Of a stretch of 64,000 nt of DNA, positions 50,403-60,608 are shown piece by piece. Under the pieces are notes generated by a model. It was not told where the DNA came from. It ran no database searches and worked only from the letters and a program-made list of their open reading frames with translations. Source of the DNA: Sphingobacterium paucimobilis HER1398 (GTDB taxonomy: Bacteria > Bacteroidota > Bacteroidia > Sphingobacteriales > Sphingobacteriaceae). The stretch spans positions 496,001 through 560,000 of the forward strand of contig NZ_ATDL01000015.1 of the NCBI RefSeq assembly GCF_000416985.1, in the 5' to 3' direction. Numbering within the stretch: the stretch's first letter is position 1; each line of letters starts with the position of its first letter. The position numbers and the translations under genes are program-made.

Positions 50403-51671
50403 TTACTCTACTCGCAAAGCATCAATAGGCTTCACTTTCACCGCCGTAATTGCCGGAATTAATCCCGCCAACAATCCTGCAAAAACCAATATGATCAATG
50501 CAGCGGCCACAACTCCCAAATTCACACTTGGATTTACAATCGGAATCTCATTCGCATTAGGAGCTTGATCGAGTCCCCAATTAATGAGACTCAAAACCAA
50601 TGAAGCAAAAATAATCCCAGCCATCCCTGAGATAAGTGATAATACAACGGATTCCGAGAGTATCTGCTTTATTATTATCCATGGCGTTGCCCCCAAAGCT
50701 CTACGGATTCCGATTTCCTGTGTACGTTCTTTAACGATAATCAGCATGATATTTACAATTCCGATAATTCCAGAAACTAAGATAAAAATACCTACGAAAT
50801 AAGAAACTGCAGTCAAAATCGAAAACAAACCATTTATTTTTTTAAACTCCTGATACAGATCAAAGTGCCCAATCGCCCGATCGTCATCGGGATTAATACT
50901 GTGCCTATGTTTTAGCAGATCAAAAATCCCCTGTTTCAAATCCGTAATCGGCATATCATCCTTTGCAGTTATTGCCATCCACCCCACTACATCACCATAA
51001 TTAAAAGCCTGTTGAAATGTCGTAAACGGCACAAAAACCTGCTTTTGACTTTCCTCTGCGTTCCCGCCCAAATTAGAAATACTTTTATAGACACCCACCA
51101 CCATAAAGTTGACCCCCTGCACTTTTATATACGAGCCCAAGACCTCTTCGCCTGGCATATACAGCTCCCGAATCACTCCTTCCCCAATAACAGCGACTTT
51201 CCGTTTACTGTCAATATCACCATAATTCACAAAGCGCCCCTTCACAATATCCATCGGTTGCTGCAAAATAAATTCAGGATAATCCCCATACACATTGTAC
51301 GCACCGGTTTTTGTTCCTCTCACTACGTTATTATTACCACCAAATCCGCCCAACTGATTTCTCGGAGAGACATACAGCAGTCCATCTATACGCTGTTTGA
51401 TTGCTTCTACATCGCCATTTTTATAGTTAAAACTTCGCCCCTGAGGAAGTCCCTGATAAGGTTTAGATGTGGAATTGGCCCACATAAACATAGTATTCGT
51501 GGACAAGCCCCCCATCTGTCTCTTAATACCATTCTGTAAGCCCTGACTCGCGGACAACAGTATTATTAAAATAAATATCCCCCAGAACACACCAAAAGCG
51601 GTGATCAACGTTCTGAACGGATTAGCAGAAAGTGCTGCTATTATTTCACTCCAGTTATCTCTATTGAACAT
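50403..51671 (-). CDS. MacB-type ABC transporter permease 2
   Basis: 422 aa. An N-terminal helix (LITAFGVFWGIFILIILLSAS), a large periplasmic MacB_PCD domain (about 45-270) and three C-terminal helices with the FtsX signature (VSGIIGIVNIMLIIVKERTQEIGIRRALGATPW) are present. Unlike E. coli MacB, the ATPase is a separate protein (52913). It starts 1 bp after the stop of the paralogous permease gene, so the two probably form a heterodimer. Confidence 0.9.
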   Translation of the reverse strand: MFNRDNWSEIIAALSANPFRTLITAFGVFWGIFILIILLSASQGLQNGIKRQMGGLSTNTMFMWANSTSKPYQGLPQGRSFNYKNGDVEAIKQRIDGLLYVSPRNQLGGFGGNNNVVRGTKTGAYNVYGDYPEFILQQPMDIVKGRFVNYGDIDSKRKVAVIGEGVIRELYMPGEEVLGSYIKVQGVNFMVVGVYKSISNLGGNAEESQKQVFVPFTTFQQAFNYGDVVGWMAITAKDDMPITDLKQGIFDLLKHRHSINPDDDRAIGHFDLYQEFKKINGLFSILTAVSYFVGIFILVSGIIGIVNIMLIIVKERTQEIGIRRALGATPWIIIKQILSESVVLSLISGMAGIIFASLVLSLINWGLDQAPNANEIPIVNPSVNLGVVAAALIILVFAGLLAGLIPAITAVKVKPIDALRVE

Positions 51672-51672
51672 A

Positions 51673-52920
51673 TCAATCCCCCCTTAGTGCAATAATAGGT
51701 CTGATTTTAGCCGCTCTATAAGCAGGTACAAAACCGGCAAAAGCACCAGCCACAACCAAAATAGCCAAAGTCGTAATAGCAACATTAAAATCAACTTCTG
51801 GATGCGTAAAAAAATCGGTTTCAATCGAAGGTCCCACAAACTCCCAGACGAGCAAACCAGCAACAAGCCCCGAAAAACCAGCTACTACGGTAATAAAAAC
51901 CGCTTCCTGCAATATCATCGATATAATAGAAAAGGGAGATGCGCCCAACGCTTTCCTGATTCCAATCTCTTTTGTTCTTTCCTTTACGATAATGAGCATG
52001 ATATTTCCAACTCCGACCACACCAGCGATAATCGTACATATCCCTACAAACCAAAAGAAGCCTTTTACGCCGCCAGTTATAATGTAAATATTCTTTGCTT
52101 GATCCAACGAATTATTGATATGCAAAGCCCCTTGATCATCAGGCGCTATGGTATGACGTGCTCTAAGAAAGGTTTCCAGCTTTTGCGTAAAATCATGGGA
52201 TTCCGCAACCGCATTATCAAAATCCACATTCTTCTTCAACGTAAAAACAAGACTACGAATCTTATCTCCCGCACTATATGCACGTTGAGCCGTCGAAATA
52301 GGAATATATACTCTGCTTTCTTCTCTTTCCCCTCCTGGATCCGTAAAAACCCCAATGACTTTATAAATCGTACCCGAAATATTCAACTCCTGTCCCAACA
52401 ACTCCTCTTCCCCCTTGAACAGATCGTCCGCCACCTTCTGACCAATAACAACATGTTTTTCGTAATTCGTAATATCAGCTTGATTCAGAAATCTCCCTTT
52501 CGCAACAGATGCATTTTCGATAAATTGATAGTCGGGATGTACACCTTCTACCCTATAGGTGCCCGTTTCATTTTTGAAAACCATATTACCACTCCAGACA
52601 GAATAAACAGCAGATTTATACTCTATATAATCTGACAGCAGCCTGATTGTGGTATTATAATCCGAATTGTGAAGTTGGATTTCGCGACCAATTCCCAATC
52701 CGTTATATTCTTTTTGTGTAATACCAGGCCAAACCGAAATCCTATTGACAGCATCTTGTTCAAACTGCTTTTGAATACCGTTCTGAATACCATTCCCCGC
52801 GCCAAGGAGAATCACCAAGATAAAAATCCCAGAAGCCACAGAAACTCCCGTCAAAACTGTTCGAAGTTTGTTCTTAAACAAACCCTCAAATATCTCCTGC
52901 CATCTCTCTATACTAAACAT
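51673..52920 (-). CDS. MacB-type ABC transporter permease 1
   Basis: 415 aa from the ATG at 52920 (MFSIERWQEIFEGLFKNKLRTVLTG), where the family usually begins; the frame extends to 52962 through the ATPase gene. It has the same architecture as permease 2, with a MacB_PCD periplasmic domain and GVVGVGNIMLIIVKERTKEIGIRKALGASPF. It overlaps the ATPase gene by 8 bp. Cargo could be antibiotics, lipids or peptides; the sequence does not tell. Confidence 0.9.
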   Translation of the reverse strand: MFSIERWQEIFEGLFKNKLRTVLTGVSVASGIFILVILLGAGNGIQNGIQKQFEQDAVNRISVWPGITQKEYNGLGIGREIQLHNSDYNTTIRLLSDYIEYKSAVYSVWSGNMVFKNETGTYRVEGVHPDYQFIENASVAKGRFLNQADITNYEKHVVIGQKVADDLFKGEEELLGQELNISGTIYKVIGVFTDPGGEREESRVYIPISTAQRAYSAGDKIRSLVFTLKKNVDFDNAVAESHDFTQKLETFLRARHTIAPDDQGALHINNSLDQAKNIYIITGGVKGFFWFVGICTIIAGVVGVGNIMLIIVKERTKEIGIRKALGASPFSIISMILQEAVFITVVAGFSGLVAGLLVWEFVGPSIETDFFTHPEVDFNVAITTLAILVVAGAFAGFVPAYRAAKIRPIIALRGD

Positions 52921-53614
52921 ACGACGATGCTCTGACTTGGTTAACGGGGTTATCCGATTCAATCTGCCCGTCTTTCAGAAACACAATCCGCTTAGTCATC
53001 TCCGCGATATCAGACTCATGCGTTACAATAAGAACAGTTTTTCCTTCATCATTAATTTGCTGTATCAGCTCCATCACCTCGTATGATGTCTTCGTATCCA
53101 ACGCTCCGGTCGGCTCGTCAGCCAATAGTACTTTCGGATCTGCAGCTAAAGCTCTAGCTATCGCCACACGTTGCTTTTGTCCACCACTCATTTCGCTGGG
53201 TAAGTGCTTCGCCCAATTGGCCAGTCCGACTTTTTCAAGGTAATACATAGATCTTTCCATACGTTCCTTTCTACCCATACCTTGATAATATAAAGGCAAT
53301 GCCACATTATCCAGTGCACTTTTATAATTGATAAGATTGAACGATTGAAAAACAAATCCCAAAAATTTATTTCGATAACGAGAAGCAATAGTCTCGTTAA
53401 GATTTTTTATAGGAACATTATCCAATGTATACGTGCCGCTGTCCGCCTCATCCAGAATACCGATAATATTCAGCAGAGTCGACTTACCCGACCCCGAACT
53501 CCCCATGATAGAAACAAACTCGCCCTCTTTAACCGCAAAATCAATACCCTTAAGAACATGTAAGGAGTTTTTCCCCATTTGATACGACTTGTGAAGATCT
53601 CTAATTTCTATCAT
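52913..53614 (-). CDS. MacB/LolD-type ABC ATPase
   Basis: A 233-aa ATPase with Walker A (GSSGSGKST), signature MSGGQKQR, Walker B (VLLADEP), the family-specific TGALDTKTSYEVMELI and switch His (IVTHE). It is the first gene of the five-gene efflux operon ATPase-permease-permease-adaptor-TolC. This Bacteroidota layout splits MacB into separate ATPase and permeases. No TAnnTTTG box is found in the 270 bp upstream. Confidence 0.9.
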   Translation of the reverse strand: MIEIRDLHKSYQMGKNSLHVLKGIDFAVKEGEFVSIMGSSGSGKSTLLNIIGILDEADSGTYTLDNVPIKNLNETIASRYRNKFLGFVFQSFNLINYKSALDNVALPLYYQGMGRKERMERSMYYLEKVGLANWAKHLPSEMSGGQKQRVAIARALAADPKVLLADEPTGALDTKTSYEVMELIQQINDEGKTVLIVTHESDIAEMTKRIVFLKDGQIESDNPVNQVRASSYV

Positions 53615-53846
53615 GCACCATTCTTTTAAAATTACTTAAAGTAGTTGTTTGGGTTTCAAGGACTCCACACGAGGATATACATTGGAACATTTCTTTAATA
53701 ATTGGAAATGAAAATACTTATTTTCGCTCCCTTTTGCAAAAAATCATACCTAAATTTAGAATAATATACTGCAGCATATTACTTTTTTAACTCCAGATTA
53801 ACAAAAAAGAGGAATTGAAACAACCTGTAGAAGAATAATCTATAAT

Positions 53847-53880
53847 AAAAAAACTCAGACTACTTTCGTAGCTGAGTTTT
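53847..53880 (-). terminator. Terminator of tRNA-Thr
   Basis: On the minus strand AACTCAG-CTAC-GAAA-GTAG-T-CTGAGTT is followed by U7, 6 nt after the tRNA 3' end. It is a strong intrinsic terminator. Confidence 0.88.
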
Positions 53881-53885
53881 CTGAG

Positions 53886-53958
<73 letters not shown>

Positions 53959-54221
53959 GTTCATCCCTTGGGATTCAACGCTGCAAATATGAGAAGTTTA
54001 ATTCTATTTTGCAATACCTAAAAAGCTTCCTCTTCTCTTAACGACATAATACTTTGAATCTCAAGACAAAAAAATAAATTTTATCGATAATCGGAAAAAT
54101 TGACAGTCAAAAACAAATAAATAAGACAAAAATTCAGGTTTTCGAATTAAAAAACCCTAAGGCATCTAATTTGTTTAGTAACTACATATACATTAAAAAA
54201 TCTTATTTCAACATAGCAACA

Positions 54222-56831
54222 ATGAACTTCAATAACTACACAATCAAAGCACAAGAAGTCATACAAAAGGCTTCTGAGATTGCGGTGGGCAATCAGCAAC
54301 AAGCTATAGAACCCGCACATCTACTAAAAGCCTTGCTTACCGTAGATGAAAACGTCGTAAGCCATCTTCTAAAAAAACTAAACGTAAATATAGGATACGT
54401 AACATCCGAAGTAGACAAGCTTATCGAATCTTTACCCAAAGTAAGTGGGACCAATGTCTACCTTAGCAACCCAACCTCTGCTGTATTACAGAAAGCCCAG
54501 AGCTACCTAAAAGAATTCAATGATGAGTATATATCCATTGAACATCTTTTACTTGCCCTACTGTCGGCTAACGACAAAACCTCGTCTTTGCTAAAGGACC
54601 AAGGAGTCAATGAAAAAGACTTAAAACTTGCAGTTAAAGAATTACGGGGCAATAACAGAGTGACCGATCAAAATGCAGAAGCCACCTACAATGCACTTGG
54701 AAAATACGCACGCAACTTAAATGAGTTTGCGGAATCCGGGAAATTAGACCCAGTCATTGGCCGGGACGAAGAAATCAGAAGAGTAATGCAGATACTTTCC
54801 CGCAGAACGAAGAATAATCCAATTCTAGTGGGCGAACCAGGGGTTGGTAAGACCGCTATTGCCGAAGGAATCGCACATCGTATCATTAAAGGCGATGCGC
54901 CCGAAAACTTAAAAAACAAAACTGTATTCTCTTTAGATATGGGAGCATTGATCGCGGGCGCAAAATACAAAGGTGAATTTGAGGAACGCTTAAAAGCTGT
55001 CGTCAAAGAAGTATCCGATAGCGATGGTGAAATCATTCTATTCATCGATGAGATCCACACCCTAGTCGGTGCAGGTGGAGGTGAAGGCGCTATGGATGCC
55101 GCCAACATCTTAAAGCCAGCACTAGCACGAGGTGAACTCCGCGCTATAGGAGCGACCACCCTCAACGAATACCAAAAGTATTTCGAGAAAGACAAAGCCC
55201 TCGAACGCCGTTTCCAAAAAGTAATGGTTGAGGAACCTGACACTCAGGATGCGATTTCTATCTTAAGGGGACTTAAAGAAAGGTATGAAACACACCACAA
55301 AGTACGGATACTCGATGAGTCCATCATCGCTGCTGTAGAATTGTCACAGCGCTATATAACAGACCGCTTTCTACCGGACAAGGCAATCGATTTAATTGAT
55401 GAGGCTGCTTCCAAATTACGCTTGGAGATGGATTCCGTCCCAGAAGCAGTCGATGAATTGGAACGCCGCATCATGCAGCTCGAAATCGAGCGCGAGGCTA
55501 TAAAACGCGAAAATGATGATAAGAAAGTAGCTGAACTATCAGAGACAATCGCAAATCTATCCAGCGAACGCGATTCATTAAAAGCAGCTTGGCAATCCGA
55601 AAAAACACTGGTAGACCGCGTCAACCAAGAGGTGCAAAACATTGAGGACTACAAACTCGAAGCTGACCAGGCCGAACGGGCAGGTGATTACGGAAAGGTA
55701 GCCGAACTGCGTTACGGAAAAATCAAAGAAGCACAGGACAATGTCGAAAAGCTGAAAGCCGAACTCAACGAAAAGCAACAGAGCAGCCGTATGCTGAAAG
55801 AAGAAGTGACTTCGGAAGACATCGCAGACGTCGTATCGAGATGGACGGGCATACCTGTAAACAAAATGGTGCAGTCGGAGCGTCAAAAACTACTGAATCT
55901 AGAAGAAGAACTTCACAAACGGGTAGCTGGTCAAGAAGAAGCAATCGAAGCTATCTCTGATGCCATACGCCGTTCGAGAGCAGGCTTAAGCGATGCGAAG
56001 AAGCCGATAGGCTCATTTATATTCTTAGGAACTACTGGTGTCGGTAAGACAGAACTCGCAAAAGCGTTAGCAGAGTTTCTTTTTGACGACGAACATGCAC
56101 TGGTTAGAATCGACATGTCCGAATATCAGGAACGTCATGCCGTATCCCGATTAATAGGGGCGCCTCCAGGATATGTTGGTTATGATGAAGGCGGACAGCT
56201 TACAGAGGCGGTAAGACGTCGCCCGTACTCGGTGGTTCTTCTTGATGAAATAGAGAAGGCCCATCCGGATGTATTCAACATCCTGCTACAGGTATTAGAT
56301 GATGGTCACCTTACTGATAATAAAGGAAGGGTAGTAAACTTCAAAAACACCATTATCATCATGACCTCCAATACGGGCTCACATTTGATACAGGAGAATT
56401 TCGCAACATTGACCGATACCAACAGAGATGAAGTTGTCGCAAAAACAAAGGATGATGTATTCGAGTTACTTCAAAAAACAATACGTCCAGAGTTTTTGAA
56501 CCGCATTGATGAGATTATCATGTTCACTCCGCTCAGCAGAAACGAAATCGGAAGTATCGTGCGTATGCAGTTTGAGCGAGTCCAGCGACAGCTAGCAGAA
56601 CAGAACATTTTCCTTTCTGCATCAGAAGAAGCATTGGATTGGTTAGCACAATTGGGTTACGATCCTATTTATGGAGCTCGCCCTCTAAAACGTGTTATTC
56701 AGAAACGAATACTCAACGAACTCTCTAAAGAAATCTTAGCAGGCAATGTGACGAGTGACTCCGTCATCCAACTGGATGTATTTGATGGTAAATTTGTATT
56801 CATTAACAAGAATTCGGAAAATCCATCTTAA
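54222..56831 (+). CDS. clpB: ATP-dependent disaggregase ClpB
   Basis: 869 aa from the ATG at 54222 ([17 protein letters not shown]); 17 extra upstream codons are rejected. It has an N-terminal Clp_N repeat domain (about 1-145) and AAA1 with GEPGVGKTA and [20 protein letters not shown]. The ClpB-specific middle coiled coil (about 405-525, containing the [16 protein letters not shown] motif) and AAA2 with GTTGVGKTE follow. With DnaK/J/GrpE it would rescue aggregated proteins. A TAATTTG-like sequence 55 bp upstream is one base short of the -7 consensus. Confidence 0.93.
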   Translation: MNFNNYTIKAQEVIQKASEIAVGNQQQAIEPAHLLKALLTVDENVVSHLLKKLNVNIGYVTSEVDKLIESLPKVSGTNVYLSNPTSAVLQKAQSYLKEFNDEYISIEHLLLALLSANDKTSSLLKDQGVNEKDLKLAVKELRGNNRVTDQNAEATYNALGKYARNLNEFAESGKLDPVIGRDEEIRRVMQILSRRTKNNPILVGEPGVGKTAIAEGIAHRIIKGDAPENLKNKTVFSLDMGALIAGAKYKGEFEERLKAVVKEVSDSDGEIILFIDEIHTLVGAGGGEGAMDAANILKPALARGELRAIGATTLNEYQKYFEKDKALERRFQKVMVEEPDTQDAISILRGLKERYETHHKVRILDESIIAAVELSQRYITDRFLPDKAIDLIDEAASKLRLEMDSVPEAVDELERRIMQLEIEREAIKRENDDKKVAELSETIANLSSERDSLKAAWQSEKTLVDRVNQEVQNIEDYKLEADQAERAGDYGKVAELRYGKIKEAQDNVEKLKAELNEKQQSSRMLKEEVTSEDIADVVSRWTGIPVNKMVQSERQKLLNLEEELHKRVAGQEEAIEAISDAIRRSRAGLSDAKKPIGSFIFLGTTGVGKTELAKALAEFLFDDEHALVRIDMSEYQERHAVSRLIGAPPGYVGYDEGGQLTEAVRRRPYSVVLLDEIEKAHPDVFNILLQVLDDGHLTDNKGRVVNFKNTIIIMTSNTGSHLIQENFATLTDTNRDEVVAKTKDDVFELLQKTIRPEFLNRIDEIIMFTPLSRNEIGSIVRMQFERVQRQLAEQNIFLSASEEALDWLAQLGYDPIYGARPLKRVIQKRILNELSKEILAGNVTSDSVIQLDVFDGKFVFINKNSENPS

Positions 56832-56854
56832 CAGAGACAACAAGAATATAGAAA

Positions 56855-56889
56855 ACAGGGTCTTTTACAAATAAAAGACCCTGTTTTTA
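56855..56889 (+). terminator. Terminator of clpB
   Basis: ACAGGGTCTTTTA/TAAAAGACCCTGT (13-bp stem) followed by T5. Confidence 0.88.
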
Positions 56890-56933
56890 TTATATCTCAT
56901 CATTTACTATATTTACTACCAAACAACTACACT

Positions 56934-57299
56934 ATGGAAATCAAACACATCCCTAGTCAACAAGGACAAATTGCTGAAGTAATTGGAGACAATATCTTTA
57001 TCCAAAACCAGGAAGATGCCTTAAACCTAATGATGAGCTGTCTATACAATGATGCAGACAAATTAATCTTATATCAAGAAAACATTACCCCAAACTTCTT
57101 TAATCTGAAGACCAAACTCGCAGGTGATATTCTGCAAAAATTCTCCACCTATAGAGCACGTCTAGCTATAGTAGGAGATTTTACCATTTACGAAAGCAAG
57201 AGTCTACAGGACTTTATACGAGAAAGCAACCGCACAAGGCACATCAACTTTGTAGCCTCTAGAGAAGAAGCACTCGAACTCTTTGGTGGACTACATTAG
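56934..57299 (+). CDS. DUF4180 family protein
   Basis: A 121-aa protein recognisable as DUF4180 by its length and by EVIGDNIFIQNQEDALNLMMSC, the YQENITPNFFNLKTKLAGDILQKFSTYRARLAIVGDF block, and the C-terminal SREEALELFGG. It is a soluble alpha/beta protein, possibly STAS-like in layout. Function unknown. It is monocistronic between two terminators. Confidence 0.85.
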   Translation: MEIKHIPSQQGQIAEVIGDNIFIQNQEDALNLMMSCLYNDADKLILYQENITPNFFNLKTKLAGDILQKFSTYRARLAIVGDFTIYESKSLQDFIRESNRTRHINFVASREEALELFGGLH

Positions 57300-57303
57300 A
57301 AAT

Positions 57304-57340
57304 AAAAAAAGGGATTCTCGAAAAGAAAATCCCTTTTTTT
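57304..57340. terminator. Bidirectional terminator between DUF4180 and trxB
   Basis: GGGATT/AATCCC with A7 on the left and T7 on the right, between convergent genes. Confidence 0.85.
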
Positions 57341-57356
57341 ATTCTATTCAAAAATG

Positions 57357-58319
57357 TTATTCGCCGTCTTCTTTAGCAGCCAAATAACGCTCAGCCTCTA
57401 AAGCTGCCATACATCCCGTACCCGCAGCAGTAATCGCTTGACGGTATACATTATCCTGTACATCGCCACAAGCAAATACACCTGGAATATTGGTCGCTGT
57501 CACATTAGGCTTCGTTATCAAATATCCCGTCTCATCCATATCCAACACACCTGTAAACAGATCTGTATTAGGTTTATGTCCGATAGCAACGAAGAAACCC
57601 GTCACTTCCAAATCCTTCGTCTCTTTCGTTTGGTTATTGACCACACGTACGCCTGTTACAACCTGTCCATCACCCAATACCTCCTCTGCTTCACTGTTAT
57701 AATGCACCTCGATATTCTTCGTATTCATCACGCGGTGTACCATAGCTTTCGATGCACGGAATTCATCCCGACGCACCAACATATGTACCTTATTACATAA
57801 TTTAGCCAAATAAGTAGCCTCCTCAGCTGCTGTATCTCCAGCTCCTACAATAGCCACATCCTGCCCTTTATAGAAGAAACCGTCACATACCGCACATGCC
57901 GAAACACCGAATCCGTTATATTTTTCTTCAGAAGGCAATCCTAAATATTTAGCAGTTGCGCCCGTAGCAATAATCACAGTTTCCGCTGTAACCGTTTTAA
58001 TGTTGTCGATTTCTACTTTATGTATTCCTCCGTCTTTAGAAAACTCAACCTTAGTCGCATAACCAAAACGCACATCCGTACCAAAACGTTCTGCTTGTGC
58101 ACGTAAATCCTCCATCATTACCGGACCTGTAATACCATTAGGGTATCCAGGAAAGTTATCAACCTCAGTAGTCTGTGTCAACTGTCCTCCAGGTACTATA
58201 CCCGTATAGACCACAGGTTTCAAATCGGCACGAGCCGCATAAATGGCAGCAGTATATCCAGCCGGACCTGAGCCAATGATTAGACACTTTACGTGCTCAA
58301 TCTCTTGTTGTGTATTCAT
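57357..58319 (-). CDS. trxB: Thioredoxin reductase
   Basis: A 320-aa flavoprotein reducing thioredoxin with NADPH. It has an FAD-binding GSGPAGYTAAIYAARA, the redox-active C-A-V-C motif (GVSACAVCDGFF), the NADPH-binding GAGDTAAEEATYLA and the C-terminal GVFACGDVQDNVYRQAITAAGTGCMAA. It lies 17 bp after the exonuclease gene and probably shares its promoter. It could serve the small thioredoxin-like protein at 26711. Confidence 0.93.
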   Translation of the reverse strand: MNTQQEIEHVKCLIIGSGPAGYTAAIYAARADLKPVVYTGIVPGGQLTQTTEVDNFPGYPNGITGPVMMEDLRAQAERFGTDVRFGYATKVEFSKDGGIHKVEIDNIKTVTAETVIIATGATAKYLGLPSEEKYNGFGVSACAVCDGFFYKGQDVAIVGAGDTAAEEATYLAKLCNKVHMLVRRDEFRASKAMVHRVMNTKNIEVHYNSEAEEVLGDGQVVTGVRVVNNQTKETKDLEVTGFFVAIGHKPNTDLFTGVLDMDETGYLITKPNVTATNIPGVFACGDVQDNVYRQAITAAGTGCMAALEAERYLAAKEDGE

Positions 58320-58336
58320 CTATTTTATATTCTATA

Positions 58337-59275
58337 TTACTTCCCAAATTTATTCTGTAGTCCCTTCAACATATCATTTGTGATAGGCTTGCCAGGTTCA
58401 TCCACCTTTTTCTTAAACTCACGCTTACCAGATTCACCGCCCACAGCATCCTTCACCTTAACATCCTTCTTTTGACTTCTATGTGTATTCCAGATGTTTT
58501 CCAAAACCTTTTTTGTATAACGCGGAAAATCCCCGTTTTGCATCCAAGCATAATAACTCGGCTCCACATCGAACACATCTGTGATATTTTTACCCTTATG
58601 CTTGCCAAAGTTGATGGTCACTTCCCCTTCTTCATTATATACAAGACGGCCAGCAAAATCTACTGGCTTAGAAAGATTCGTAAACGTATGCAATGCCTCC
58701 ACATCATTGACCACAGGATACGACACCTCGCCATGTTTATCCTCGAAAGCGACACCATTATATTTATCCAACTGCGCTTTCAAAACCTCATATGTAGCAC
58801 GTACATCCGCTTCAGCCTGATGTGCATTGTCTAAGTTCTTATCGCAATAAAAGCGGTAGGCAGCCTTTAACGTACGCTGTTCCATCTGATGGAAAATATT
58901 CTGTACATCAATAAAAGCACGTCCCTCTAAAGAAAAATCAACTCCCGCAGCCAAGAATTCTTCCATGAGCATAGGAACATCGAACTTATTGGAATTATAT
59001 CCTGCCAGATCAGCATCTCCTATAAAATCTGCTATCTCCTGGGCAAGCTCTTTAAAATATGGCATATCCTTAACATCCTCATCATAAATACCATGAAACA
59101 AGGAGGAAGCCGGCGGAATTGGAATACCGGGATTAACCTTCTTAGTATACACCTCTTCCTCCCCTCCTGGCAATATTTTCACGATAGCAATCTCAACAAT
59201 TTTGTCCGTAGCAATATTAACACCTGTTGTCTCTAAGTCAAAAAAGGCTAACGGTCTTCTCAAATTTAATTCCAT
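58337..59275 (-). CDS. DnaQ-like 3'-5' exonuclease
   Basis: 312 aa. The exonuclease domain (about 8-185) has ExoI FFDLETTG (D and E ligands), ExoII YNSNKFDVPML and ExoIII HQAEADVRATYEVL (DEDDh His-Asp). A C-terminal domain with VTINFGKHKGKNITDVFDVEPSYYAWMQNGDFPRYTKKVL resembles the small putative quorum-sensing-regulated or exonuclease-associated module found in many Bacteroidota DnaQ-like proteins. It is probably involved in DNA or RNA repair, or is a polymerase-III epsilon paralogue. It is the first gene of a unit with trxB. Confidence 0.88.
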   Translation of the reverse strand: MELNLRRPLAFFDLETTGVNIATDKIVEIAIVKILPGGEEEVYTKKVNPGIPIPPASSLFHGIYDEDVKDMPYFKELAQEIADFIGDADLAGYNSNKFDVPMLMEEFLAAGVDFSLEGRAFIDVQNIFHQMEQRTLKAAYRFYCDKNLDNAHQAEADVRATYEVLKAQLDKYNGVAFEDKHGEVSYPVVNDVEALHTFTNLSKPVDFAGRLVYNEEGEVTINFGKHKGKNITDVFDVEPSYYAWMQNGDFPRYTKKVLENIWNTHRSQKKDVKVKDAVGGESGKREFKKKVDEPGKPITNDMLKGLQNKFGK

Positions 59276-59305
59276 GGGCTAAAGATAATTCTAAATATGT
59301 ACATA

Positions 59306-59313
59306 CAAAAATA
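59306..59313 (-). promoter_or_regulatory. -7 box of the exonuclease-trxB unit
   Basis: TATTTTTG on the minus strand, an exact TAnnTTTG match 31 bp before the start codon. A TTG 17 bp further upstream is a possible -33 element. Confidence 0.55.
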
Positions 59314-59422
59314 CTGAATCCAAATCGTTACAATATCACTCTCCTGTCAACAAAAATGATCCAAAACCAAAAATTTTACGACAATTCCTACCAAATCTTC
59401 CTAGATTTTAAAAAATAAAAAA

Positions 59423-59444
59423 AGGGCAGAAAAAATTCCACCCT
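59423..59444 (-). terminator. Terminator of the pyrE-SRPBCC unit
   Basis: On the minus strand a 9-bp stem (two G-U pairs) with a TTTT loop, followed by a U run. It lies 29 bp after the SRPBCC stop. Confidence 0.75.
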
Positions 59445-59472
59445 CTTTTTTATTTCATTTTAGATAAACTCA

Positions 59473-59868
59473 TTATCCCAACGTCTCTTTCAATCGTTGA
59501 ACCTGATGATCAACCAATTTCTGCAAAGGTCCTGAAGCCATCATTTTCATCATCATATTGAGCTGCGCTTCGATGACAAATGTAGCTCTTGTTTCTGCTC
59601 CCTGCTCTTCCAATCTCCAAGCCAACTTGATCTCAAAAGGAGCTTCTTCTGAAGGCACACAAATGATTTCCTTATTCTCCGTACGCAAACTTATCCTCAA
59701 CGCCAGTTTTGCCATATTTTTAATAGTAAAACGAGCCTCATCAGCTGTCGATGTCCAATTATAGATATTCTCGGGCATCAGTTGTTCATGATTGTTCAAG
59801 TCAGCCAAGAAAGAATAAACATCAGCCACCGCTCTGTTTATAACGACATTGTTTTGAATAATAGTCAT
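59473..59868 (-). CDS. SRPBCC-family (START-like) protein
   Basis: A 131-aa protein with the helix-grip layout of polyketide-cyclase/START-like proteins: NNVVINRAVADVYSFLADLNNHEQLMP at the start, central strands ISLRTENKEIICVPS, and a C-terminal helix GPLQKLVDHQVQRLKETL. It probably binds a hydrophobic ligand. It follows pyrE by 92 bp on the same strand, a common Bacteroidota pairing. Function unknown. Confidence 0.8.
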   Translation of the reverse strand: MTIIQNNVVINRAVADVYSFLADLNNHEQLMPENIYNWTSTADEARFTIKNMAKLALRISLRTENKEIICVPSEEAPFEIKLAWRLEEQGAETRATFVIEAQLNMMMKMMASGPLQKLVDHQVQRLKETLG

Positions 59869-59960
59869 CTTTGAAAGTTTTATATTTTAAGGTGAGATAA
59901 AAGATGAAAACACTTTTTAATACGAATCATACTTCTTGTCACCTTCTTATAACGCTACAT

Positions 59961-60608
59961 TTAAACTTCTGGAGTCCAATTTGCAGGATCGACACGCCAT
60001 TTCTCCAGAATGGCTATATCAGCTTCCAGTACATAGCTTTTGTCCACGGCCACATGAATAAGCGCATTGTAGTCACATAAACTGAATAATGGACATTTTG
60101 CTTCCGCAAAATTTGTAGTTGCAACGTCCAAGCCATAGGTAAAGATAGAAACTAATCCGACAACATTACATCCTGCATCACGCAAAGCTTTTACCGCCTG
60201 CAATGAGCTTTTTCCAGTAGAGACAAGATCTTCGATAACAACCACACGCTGTCCCGAAACGACCTCTCCTTCGATCAAATTCTGACGGCCATGCTCTTTG
60301 GCACTACTACGTACGTACGAAAAAGGCAAACCTAGATCTTGCGCCACCAATACCCCTTGAGGAATACCTGCAGTTGCCACACCAGATATCATATCGACCG
60401 ATCCAAACTCCTCTTGGATTAACTGAGAAAGCTTTTGACGTATGTACGTACGGATAGCTGGATGTGATAATGCGACACGATTATCACAGTAAATTGGAGA
60501 CTTCCACCCAGATGCCCAAGTAAAAGGACTTTTAGGTTGTAATTTTATTGCTTTAATTTGCAATAAGGATTCAGCAATTTTTTGTTCAACCTCATTAAAA
60601 TTATTCAT
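59961..60608 (-). CDS. pyrE: Orotate phosphoribosyltransferase
   Basis: 215 aa, making OMP from orotate and PRPP. It has FTWASGWKSPIYCDNR at the N-terminus, the flexible catalytic loop (YVRSSAKEHGRQNLIEG) and the PRPP-binding motif VVVIEDLVSTGKSS. Its start codon (CAT at 60606-60608 on the plus strand) shares bases with the ATG of the divergent NUDIX gene. A -7 box lies inside the NUDIX coding region. Confidence 0.93.
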   Translation of the reverse strand: MNNFNEVEQKIAESLLQIKAIKLQPKSPFTWASGWKSPIYCDNRVALSHPAIRTYIRQKLSQLIQEEFGSVDMISGVATAGIPQGVLVAQDLGLPFSYVRSSAKEHGRQNLIEGEVVSGQRVVVIEDLVSTGKSSLQAVKALRDAGCNVVGLVSIFTYGLDVATTNFAEAKCPLFSLCDYNALIHVAVDKSYVLEADIAILEKWRVDPANWTPEV